A DNA stretch of 32,600 bases from a virus. Of the stretch, positions 8,169 through 14,265 are shown piece by piece. Made by a program: the position numbers and the translations under genes. The notes under the pieces are model-generated. The model saw nothing but the letters and a program-made list of their open reading frames with translations, ran no database searches and had not been told where the DNA came from. Every line of letters starts with the position of its first letter. Position 1 is the first letter of the stretch. Location of the stretch: IMG/VR virus record IMGVR_UViG_3300028920_000192, positions 1 through 32,600 of that record; one strand, 5' to 3'.

Positions 8169-8618
8169 TCAATAATCCGGTGTTCGATCTTCTAGCTGTC
8201 TCCACCGCACAACGACTTGACGGCCACGAAAAAATCGTTTCATGCTTTTATTTTCCCAATCGAAAGGTTGAATATCAACTCCCCATTCGTACCCGTCTTT
8301 TTGCCGGTTGGATTCTTTTTCCAAAACCGTTTTGACTTCATCCACCAAATCCAATATATCATCAAGGGCCGTTTCAATCTTCATCGATTGCACCGCCATT
8401 TCCAATATCACAATATACCAACGGGTTTGTGCATCGTTGGAATCATTACGTTCCAAATCTTCCCCACCATCATCAACGGCGATATAACCAAATCGATCCG
8501 TTGGGATTTCGGATGGATCGTTTTTCAATCCCTTCCAAACGGAAACGGCTTTCGTTATTTCGGCATTCGTGATGGCCGTTTCAAACATCGTTACCAAATT
8601 ATCAATTAAATCTTTCAT
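8169..8618 (-). CDS. Probable tail terminator or tail completion protein
   Basis: This 149-residue protein has an N-terminal helix (MKDLIDNLVTMFETAI), then strands containing RFGYIAVDDGGEDLER and QTRWYIVILEMAVQS, a long helix (DDILDLVDEVKTVLEKES) and a final strand pair ending VVVRWRQLEDRT. This order is typical of small tail terminator proteins (lambda gpU and HK97 gp10-like size class), which cap the tail at the head junction. The ATG at 8618 overlaps the gpG-like gene stop as ATGA. The role is inferred from size, fold pattern and position after the virion morphogenesis gene. Confidence 0.6.
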   Translation of the reverse strand: MKDLIDNLVTMFETAITNAEITKAVSVWKGLKNDPSEIPTDRFGYIAVDDGGEDLERNDSNDAQTRWYIVILEMAVQSMKIETALDDILDLVDEVKTVLEKESNRQKDGYEWGVDIQPFDWENKSMKRFFRGRQVVVRWRQLEDRTPDY

Positions 8619-9124
8619 GCAAATAATCCTTTCGCATACCAATTTCGGAATAATTTGGAATACCTGGCCCGATCCCTGGCATTGATCATCAATACATTTC
8701 GTTTCCTTCGCATGATCTTGCTTGCCAATTCATGCCTTGTGCCATATACCAATCGTTTCGTTGTAATACTGATTGCACCAAATGATTTCCGAAACAATCC
8801 GGATGCTTGCAATAATTTCGATTCACCCGAATATCGCCGGGCACCTGGTATGTAATTCCCCTGGTTGCCGGGCTTCCCTTTTTTATCGGTTCCATATCGG
8901 ATTCGCCATGTTCCGGCTTTCGTTTTCAAGGTTGACATTTTAAAGGGTTTCCATTTGCTTCGGCCATCCCTGGCCCCTTGTGTTCGGAATGTTAATTGGG
9001 CATCACGATCAATCATTTGGGAAAGCAAAGCCCAATATTGACGGGTTTTTTTGAAGGGTTTGGAAAGGAATTTACCGATTGCCTTTCCGGTATTCTTATC
9101 AAGGTTTATTGTTTTTCTGGCCAT
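8615..9124 (-). CDS. Mu gpG-like virion morphogenesis / tail completion protein
   Basis: This 169-residue basic protein carries the pattern of the phage virion morphogenesis family (Mu gpG). A helix with AQLTFRTQGARDGRSKWKPF is followed by TLKTKAGT, then SKLLQASGLFRKSFGAISIT, which is the hallmark 'L..tG.L..S' segment, then RLVYGTRHELASKIM. It joins heads to tails at the neck. It follows the gp36-like gene, as in Mu-type head modules, and overlaps the next gene by 4 bp. Confidence 0.78.
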   Translation of the reverse strand: MARKTINLDKNTGKAIGKFLSKPFKKTRQYWALLSQMIDRDAQLTFRTQGARDGRSKWKPFKMSTLKTKAGTWRIRYGTDKKGKPGNQGNYIPGARRYSGESKLLQASGLFRKSFGAISITTKRLVYGTRHELASKIMRRKRNVLMINARDRARYSKLFRNWYAKGLFA

Positions 9125-9148
9125 GATTCCCTTTTTCGCTTTTTGGTT

Positions 9149-9667
9149 TTATTCCGAATCATTTATATCATAAACATCATCATAATCCGATCCTTCCGGC
9201 CTGGCATCGGCCAACGTTTCATCGGATACGTTCCCCCCATATTTCCCAACCCCAAGGGCCGGGGCAATACCGGTTTTTGCACGATTCACAAACGTTTGCC
9301 CACCGGTGCCGATGGCCGTTCCATCATTCAATTCGGCCGGTATGATTCCATCAATAACTTGCTGTAAAAGGGCATCATATTCTTTTTGCCAATATGTTAT
9401 ATCGTCCACTTCCTCGATGTTTCGTTGTGCCCCGAACATACGAACCAAAACCAATTCGCACGTTTTGAATTGGGAAAGCATATTTATAAAATTGCATGAT
9501 ACGGCATCATCGGGCACCAAATCAAAATCGATATACCTGGCAAGATCAACCTGGATTTGCTTATCGGCGTTTGCAATCCGATCAAGGATCATGGCTTGTG
9601 GGGCATCGGCCGTTTTTTGTGCCTTGTCAAGATTGGCCCGGCATTGGGCTTCGGTTGAATATGCCAT
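9149..9667 (-). CDS. Mu gp36-like head-tail connector protein
   Basis: This 172-residue acidic, helical protein begins MAYSTEAQCRANLDKAQK. It contains MILDRIANADKQIQVDLARYIDFDL and EVDDITYWQKEYDALLQQVIDG, matching the layout of the Mu gp36 family: a short N-terminal site, a helical bundle with Asp-rich loops, and a flexible acidic end (SDYDDVYDINDSE). The family acts at the portal as a connector or head-completion factor. The gene lies between the major capsid and gpG genes, the standard order. CAGGGGGAAATTATAA precedes the ATG. Confidence 0.72.
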   Translation of the reverse strand: MAYSTEAQCRANLDKAQKTADAPQAMILDRIANADKQIQVDLARYIDFDLVPDDAVSCNFINMLSQFKTCELVLVRMFGAQRNIEEVDDITYWQKEYDALLQQVIDGIIPAELNDGTAIGTGGQTFVNRAKTGIAPALGVGKYGGNVSDETLADARPEGSDYDDVYDINDSE

Positions 9668-9693
9668 TTATAATTTCCCCCTGTAATGGGATC

Positions 9694-9717
9694 ACCATGC
9701 CGGTTGCCCGGCATGGT
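9694..9717 (-). promoter_or_regulatory. Stable hairpin downstream of the major capsid gene
   Basis: ACCATGCCGG and CCGGCATGGT form a perfect 10-base-pair stem with a 4-base loop. It lies 19 bases after the capsid stop codon and before the gp36-like gene. No U-run follows, so full termination is unlikely. Such structures commonly protect upstream messages from 3' exonucleases. The tail tube gene has a comparable hairpin. Confidence 0.62.
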
Positions 9718-9735
9718 TCCCCCTGGTTGCATCGG

Positions 9736-10650
9736 TTAAATTACGTTTGTAAGCAATTGGGCTTGGCCAACCGTCACAAGTAATTCATCGATGTTTTCGT
9801 AAATAACGTGAATCTTGCCCCGTTCCCTGGGAGCATTCACCGTTTGAATCTGATTCATCACCGTATAAGGTGAATACATAAAGGATCGGGATTCAAGGGT
9901 GGGTGATTCTTCGGCATAAAAAACCAAAACATCATCCCCCCAAAGCATTTCCTTCGCCGGATCACTTGCCGTTCCCTTCGCCGTGGAAAGCCCGGCAATA
10001 TCGGCAATCATGGGTTCCAAACCGATATTCCGTAATCCATCGATGGCCGAAAAAAGACCCTTTCCGAAACCAACGTTGGTATATTTAAAATATTCTTTCC
10101 ACTCGTCACAAAGGATCATCTGTAAAGCAACATCACCGGGAATCACGATTCGATTGGGCTCATCACCGGTACGGGCCCAAACAACACCTTTCGCCGTCAT
10201 AATATCGGCAACCGGTGTTCCCGTTGCCGGGGTTGCCCAACCTGCCCCGATGGCCGTTGATCCCACGATTGCGGAATTACCTGCGATTTGATGCACTCGC
10301 CATTCCCTGGCTTGTTGTTGTGCAATCTTTAATCGTTTGGTTGCTTCCTTATCGTAAGTGATCGGGGCATCGGCGTTTTCGGCCCTGCGAGCATTGACGT
10401 ATTTTTCAATTGAATATTCTTCGCATGAATACGTCCCTTCGGTAACATCCCATTGAATTTCCTTGGCAATTTCTCGACCGGAAACCTTGTTATCCCATAT
10501 CCGGTTTTGATCATCACCATAGATCACGTATTTATCGGCCGACCGTTTCACCTTGAAAGGTGGGGCAATAAAATCGGCAATAGGATTTCCCACTTTGGTT
10601 CGCGTGGCGAAATTCGTGAGAAATACATTTGTGTGGATTGTTTCACTCAT
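9736..10650 (-). CDS. Major capsid protein
   Basis: This 304-residue protein matches the Mu gpT-like / HK97-fold capsid type by size, place and sequence. It has an N-terminal arm (FLTNFATRTKVGNPIADFIAP), a strand with SADKYVIYGDD, a long spine-helix region around ITYDKEATKRLKIAQQQARE and an A-domain with NRIVIPGDVALQMILCDEW. Its C-terminal strands include VLVFYAEESPTLESRSFMYSP. It builds the icosahedral shell. It follows the decoration-like gene and scaffold, and has a strong GGAAGGGGGG ribosome site. It is probably the most abundant virion protein. Confidence 0.85.
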   Translation of the reverse strand: MSETIHTNVFLTNFATRTKVGNPIADFIAPPFKVKRSADKYVIYGDDQNRIWDNKVSGREIAKEIQWDVTEGTYSCEEYSIEKYVNARRAENADAPITYDKEATKRLKIAQQQAREWRVHQIAGNSAIVGSTAIGAGWATPATGTPVADIMTAKGVVWARTGDEPNRIVIPGDVALQMILCDEWKEYFKYTNVGFGKGLFSAIDGLRNIGLEPMIADIAGLSTAKGTASDPAKEMLWGDDVLVFYAEESPTLESRSFMYSPYTVMNQIQTVNAPRERGKIHVIYENIDELLVTVGQAQLLTNVI

Positions 10651-10668
10651 TACGTTATCCCCCCTTCC

Positions 10669-11073
10669 TTAATTCTTTTGATACGGTGAAACCATCCGGC
10701 ACGAAACCAAATGGTTTTGTGCATTGGATGCTTCCCTTGAAATCGCATGAACGTAATCACCGGATGCCGATGCCGAAACACGGCCCGATGCATCATTCAC
10801 CGATAATTCGATCCCGGCGTTGAATGATCCGTATGCCTTCAATTCAACAATACCTTCCAACCGTATTTCGGCCGTTTGCCCATCGGTTGGGGTATTAAGA
10901 AGAGCCCCGTAACAATTCACTCCCTGGCCGGAAGGTGCTTTCACCTTCATCGAACCGGATGCCTGGGCACTCATTTCCACAAGGCAATGTTGCAATGCGG
11001 AAAGGTCACCATCGGCCGGGCAAGAATCATCCATTAACTTTCGATATTTTGTACGATCACGGAAAATGGACAT
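10669..11073 (-). CDS. Capsid decoration-like protein (DUF2190-like)
   Basis: This 134-residue protein is rich in Gly, Ala and Ser with short beta strands. The segment GVNCYGALLNTPTDGQTAEIRLEGIVELKAYG and the following ELSVNDASGRVSASASGDYV resemble the small DUF2190-like proteins usually encoded between protease/scaffold and capsid, thought to bind the outer capsid surface. It starts at an ATG overlapping the protease/scaffold stop as TAATG, so the two are coupled. The family call rests on pattern and position. Confidence 0.6.
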   Translation of the reverse strand: MSIFRDRTKYRKLMDDSCPADGDLSALQHCLVEMSAQASGSMKVKAPSGQGVNCYGALLNTPTDGQTAEIRLEGIVELKAYGSFNAGIELSVNDASGRVSASASGDYVHAISREASNAQNHLVSCRMVSPYQKN

Positions 11074-11636
11074 TAGTTACCCCCTTTCGGATCGAAACCC
11101 ATTTCAACGGCTTCGGTTTTTGTGAATACATGGAGTTTATACCCGGCTTCGGCATAACTGCAATCCGATTTTTCCATTTCGGCCTTGATGGCTTCATCGA
11201 TCTTGACATCATCGGTTTCCCCGTCTTTCAACCTGGAAACCTTTTTGCCATCTTCACCAACCGTTTCATTATCGGAAACAATCACCTTTTCCCGGTTTTC
11301 CATTTCATCCTTCCAAAGATCGAAATTCTTTTTTCCATCATCGGAAGAATCGCTTGCATACTGGATATATTCGGAAACCTTCATATCCTTATACTTGGGC
11401 AATAGTTTTTCGGCTTTGATAATGCCATCAACATATTCCCCGGCATCGGATTTCAAGGAAACCTTTTTATCCGCTTCGACTTTTTCCTTGTATTCGGAAA
11501 GATCGGCAATCGTTGCATCCTTCGCTTCGATTTCCTTTTTGTGATCTTCCTTCATCTTGGAAATTGCCGTTTCGCCATCGGCTTTCATCTTGACAAGACC
11601 ATCATATTCGGCTTTGTCAACTTCGATTTTCGGCAT
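11073..11636 (-). CDS. Nested scaffold protein from an internal start
   Basis: Inside the protease gene and in the same frame, an ATG at 11636 (MPKIEVDKAEYDGLVKMK) is preceded by GGAAGGGGG, ideally spaced and like the sites before full genes here. It would yield a 187-residue helical, acidic/basic protein without the protease. This copies the known lambda C/Nu3 and Mu I/Z plan, where the scaffold is read from an internal start of the protease gene. Separate expression is inferred; the ribosome site is seen. Confidence 0.7.
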   Translation of the reverse strand: MPKIEVDKAEYDGLVKMKADGETAISKMKEDHKKEIEAKDATIADLSEYKEKVEADKKVSLKSDAGEYVDGIIKAEKLLPKYKDMKVSEYIQYASDSSDDGKKNFDLWKDEMENREKVIVSDNETVGEDGKKVSRLKDGETDDVKIDEAIKAEMEKSDCSYAEAGYKLHVFTKTEAVEMGFDPKGGN

Positions 11637-12317
11637 AATGTTTTCCCCCTTCCTTTCGTTTTGATATTGTATTGTTGCTTTCGATCCCACTTCATCCGTA
11701 TATTTTTCAATTTGTAATTCGTTTTGAAACAAATTCACAACGTCATTTAATGTATTCACCGCCGGGATGCCATTGGCCCCAAAAAAGGTGACACACTCCA
11801 AAACGTTGTTGAATTTCTTTCCGGATGCACTCTTGAATTCATGCCACCATTCAACCGATTTCTGTTTTAATGCCCCGGCCTGGATCAATTCGGCAATCAA
11901 CTTGGGCACCTGCTTAAAATCGGCCATCAATTTCGTTCCATTTCGATACAATTTGGAAACGAAACCCATTGACATTACCCCAAGAATATCCTGCATCTTT
12001 TTCGTCAACTTGTTATCGTGATCTATATTTATATATGGGGCAATTACCCCACCATTAAAATTGGTAATGGCTTCATCGAATTCCGATGGGCCGAATTTAT
12101 TTCCCTTCCATTCACCTTCATCCATGATTTCAACATTCTTTATTTCCCTGGTTTCCAATTCCATGTTCGATTTCGCTTTGGTTTGATCCCATTGGGTATT
12201 GCATACCCCGGCACGTTGGGATTGATCGGGATATTCGGAATTCATAACGGAATCACCCATGCACCGTGAAATAAAATCTTCCCTGGCTTCCCCTGCATTC
12301 GGTTTCGGAATCGGCAT
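11073..12317 (-). CDS. Mu gpI-like prohead protease with C-terminal scaffold domain
   Basis: This 414-residue protein has two regions. The first 47 residues include PNAGEAREDFISRCMGD and PDQSQRAGVCNTQWDQT, a cysteine-containing leader found on several phage proteases. Residues about 50-200 look like a gpI-type serine protease, with PYINIDHDN (probable histidine) and KQKSVEWW (probable serine). Residues about 228-414 are Lys/Glu-rich and coiled-coil, as in internal scaffolds (KMKEDHKKEIEAKDATIADL). The protease should mature the prohead by removing scaffold. A strong internal start at 11636 suggests the scaffold is also made alone. Catalytic residues are inferred from pattern. Confidence 0.78.
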   Translation of the reverse strand: MPIPKPNAGEAREDFISRCMGDSVMNSEYPDQSQRAGVCNTQWDQTKAKSNMELETREIKNVEIMDEGEWKGNKFGPSEFDEAITNFNGGVIAPYINIDHDNKLTKKMQDILGVMSMGFVSKLYRNGTKLMADFKQVPKLIAELIQAGALKQKSVEWWHEFKSASGKKFNNVLECVTFFGANGIPAVNTLNDVVNLFQNELQIEKYTDEVGSKATIQYQNERKGENIMPKIEVDKAEYDGLVKMKADGETAISKMKEDHKKEIEAKDATIADLSEYKEKVEADKKVSLKSDAGEYVDGIIKAEKLLPKYKDMKVSEYIQYASDSSDDGKKNFDLWKDEMENREKVIVSDNETVGEDGKKVSRLKDGETDDVKIDEAIKAEMEKSDCSYAEAGYKLHVFTKTEAVEMGFDPKGGN

Positions 12318-12335
12318 ATCATTCCCCCTTATTCA

Positions 12336-13463
12336 TCACCAATAAAACGGTGTGCAATCCATCTTGGTTGTTGTTGCCCCTTGGGTATAATCAACTTTGA
12401 TCAAATCGGCTTCCGGTGTTGTTGATCCATCATCCGAATGCACAAGCATCCGGAACTTCAACGTGGATGCGGATACGGACAATGATCCGGCATTGGTATT
12501 TATATCGCTTGCCGTTGATGCCTGGGCATACGTACCATCGGAATTCACCCATGAACCACCATTCCAATATTTTTGTTGCCCATCCACTTCCACCGTATAT
12601 TTCAATTCATCCGATCCGGTTTTGGTTGCCGTTTCGGTGAATCCATCAAGTGATCCAACATTCATCACCGTTGTATTGAATACAACAACCGGATTATCGG
12701 TTGAATAATCCGTGTCGGCAATATCGGTGTAATCGGGAACATACGTTGCCCCATTATATAATTCGGCCGGTGTTATCACGATATTATCAATATAAAATTC
12801 GGGATCATTCCACAATCCCGAATTCGCCGGTGCCCCGAACCGAAGCAATCCAATACTTGAATCCCGATCCCGTGTTATTCCCCCTGTCCATACCTTTGTG
12901 CCGTCAATATATAAATTTACCCTATTGTTTGATCTTGAATATGTTACCGCAAATCGGTATTTGGTTCCCGATACCGGATCAAATGTTGCATTTAACATCG
13001 ATGATGCACCACCGGAACCGTTTTTATCCCTTGATACATAAATAAACGTATCGATGGCGGTTTGTCTCATACTCCATTCATTATCGGAATCGCCATCGGC
13101 TTTCGACATTGTGAATATAACACCGGCCGATGATGGTGCATGATCATATTGTGGGTAAAAATCAAATTCAATCGTCCATGCACCGGCCGTTCCATCAAGG
13201 TTCCCGGCACCGGCGTAATCCATCCACGTATTATTTGAATTCAATTGGAGTTTTCCGGAAGCAACAACCGGTGTTCCGGTTCCCGATCCCGTCAATACCC
13301 CATCACCCCACGATGCATTCACGTTGGTTGAATACCCGGCACCGAATATGGCATTGGCAACCCGAAGTGATTTCAAAGAACATTTCCCCCCGGTTATTTC
13401 AACCGATGCCGGGTATGTATAATTTCCCGGTGTTGTGAATGGGTAATTTTCAACGGATGCCAT
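12336..13463 (-). CDS. LamG/concanavalin-like virion surface protein
   Basis: This 375-residue beta-rich protein has few charged helices. Its middle part (about 85-230) fits a LamG / concanavalin A-like jelly roll: AGAWTIEFDFYPQYDHAPS, IFTMSKADGDSDNEWSMR, KYRFAVTYSRSNNRVNLYIDGTKVW and EFYIDNIVITPAELYNG. Such domains often bind sugars. The C-terminal part (about 260-375) is Thr/Ser-rich with repeated strands. It lies between head genes and the protease gene, so it may decorate the capsid rather than the tail. It has no signal peptide, as expected for a virion protein. Sugar binding is possible but unproven. Confidence 0.75.
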   Translation of the reverse strand: MASVENYPFTTPGNYTYPASVEITGGKCSLKSLRVANAIFGAGYSTNVNASWGDGVLTGSGTGTPVVASGKLQLNSNNTWMDYAGAGNLDGTAGAWTIEFDFYPQYDHAPSSAGVIFTMSKADGDSDNEWSMRQTAIDTFIYVSRDKNGSGGASSMLNATFDPVSGTKYRFAVTYSRSNNRVNLYIDGTKVWTGGITRDRDSSIGLLRFGAPANSGLWNDPEFYIDNIVITPAELYNGATYVPDYTDIADTDYSTDNPVVVFNTTVMNVGSLDGFTETATKTGSDELKYTVEVDGQQKYWNGGSWVNSDGTYAQASTASDINTNAGSLSVSASTLKFRMLVHSDDGSTTPEADLIKVDYTQGATTTKMDCTPFYW

Positions 13464-13472
13464 ATCGATCCT

Positions 13473-13820
13473 TTACGAATTTATAATATAGTATTGCACC
13501 CACCAATCAAGGTTTGATGCATCACCTGTATCCAATTCAACGTTTTCATTTTCATCACCGGCAAGGTATTCGATGAAAGGGAATACTTCACCACCACCGG
13601 CCGACAACCTGGCCCGGCCAATCGTTCTATTCGTTCCGGTGTTGTCAAAATGCATCCGAACCGTTTGTGCATTTCCACCGGGATCGGCCGACATTGAAAT
13701 CCCACAAATCACGATTTTCTTTCCGGCCCCTGGTGCCGAAATGATTTCGGTATTGCTTGTTGCACTTGCAATCGTTCCCGATGCTGTAATTGAAGGCAAA
13801 TTATATCTGTTTTCCATCAT
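13473..13820 (-). CDS. Small beta-rich structural protein, possible capsid fibre or decoration
   Basis: This 115-residue protein is made of Gly/Ser/Thr-rich strands: ITASGTIASATSNTEII, KKIVICGISMSADPGGNAQTV, then FDNTGTNRTIGRARLSAGGG and WWVQYYIIN at the end. No membrane segment or signal peptide is seen. Its composition is like small jelly-roll virion proteins. It sits just before the LamG-fold gene, so the two may act together on the capsid surface. Two adjacent ATGs (13820, 13817) follow AGGGGGAAG. I do not recognise the family. Confidence 0.55.
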   Translation of the reverse strand: MMENRYNLPSITASGTIASATSNTEIISAPGAGKKIVICGISMSADPGGNAQTVRMHFDNTGTNRTIGRARLSAGGGEVFPFIEYLAGDENENVELDTGDASNLDWWVQYYIINS

Positions 13821-13827
13821 CTTCCCC

Positions 13828-14043
13828 CTACTTGATTATTTTCGGCTTGGCCAATTCGATATTCGGCTTGCCCTTGCTTTGCTCTTTATATTCTTGCATG
13901 GCCCGTAAAACGATTTGCCCACCGATGGTTGCAATCACCAACGGATCAATCGGAACATTCATGGCAATTTCGGTGATCTCATTACGTTCCAACGAAATAT
14001 TTATTTCAATCCTGGCTTCCTTCGGTTTCGGTGCATCGGGCAT
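13828..14043 (-). CDS. Small hypothetical protein
   Basis: This 71-residue protein starts MPDAPKPKEARIEINISL. An amphipathic strand region leads to a mildly hydrophobic segment (DPLVIATIGGQIVLRAM) and a Lys-rich end. The ATG at 14043 follows AAAGGGG closely and sits just after the stop of the micro membrane peptide upstream. No known domain is seen. Its place between two membrane peptides and the virion surface genes gives no firm function. Confidence 0.55.
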   Translation of the reverse strand: MPDAPKPKEARIEINISLERNEITEIAMNVPIDPLVIATIGGQIVLRAMQEYKEQSKGKPNIELAKPKIIK

Positions 14044-14044
14044 T

Positions 14045-14140
14045 TCATTTCCCCTTTCGGAATGCAATCTTGGTTATACTAACAGCAATCACAACAATTG
14101 CAAGCAATAAAATAATAACGTACACGGCCCAGAAGGTCAT
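14045..14140 (-). CDS. 31-residue single-pass membrane peptide
   Basis: An ATG at 14140 preceded by GGAAGG starts a 31-residue peptide, MTFWAVYVIILLLAIV..., that is one membrane span (about residues 3-21) ending in a basic tail (KIAFRKGK). Its start overlaps the previous micro-ORF stop as ATGA. The pair could be a holin/antiholin-like or accessory lysis pair, or could modify the host membrane. It is too short for homology recognition. Confidence 0.5.
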   Translation of the reverse strand: MTFWAVYVIILLLAIVVIAVSITKIAFRKGK

Positions 14141-14265
14141 TTGCCATTCCTTCCCGTTGGTGCTTCCGATTTCGGTTCCGGCCGTTCTGATAGTTCCTTT
14201 GGTGGCATGGGAAAAAATAACACCACGAAAAGAAATAGCAACACGACAAATAATGCGCCGATCAT
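14137..14265 (-). CDS. 42-residue membrane peptide with proline-rich tail
   Basis: The ATG at 14265 overlaps the portal-MuF stop as ATGA. It encodes a peptide with a hydrophobic span at about residues 2-19 (GALFVVLLFLFVVLFF), followed by a Pro/Glu/Lys tail (PPKELSERPEPKSEAPTG). The membrane span plus hydrophilic tail recalls small holin- or spanin-like proteins, but no lipobox is present. It ends ATGA-coupled to the 31-residue peptide. Codon structure and the overlap chain support a real gene. Confidence 0.5.
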   Translation of the reverse strand: MIGALFVVLLFLFVVLFFPMPPKELSERPEPKSEAPTGRNGK

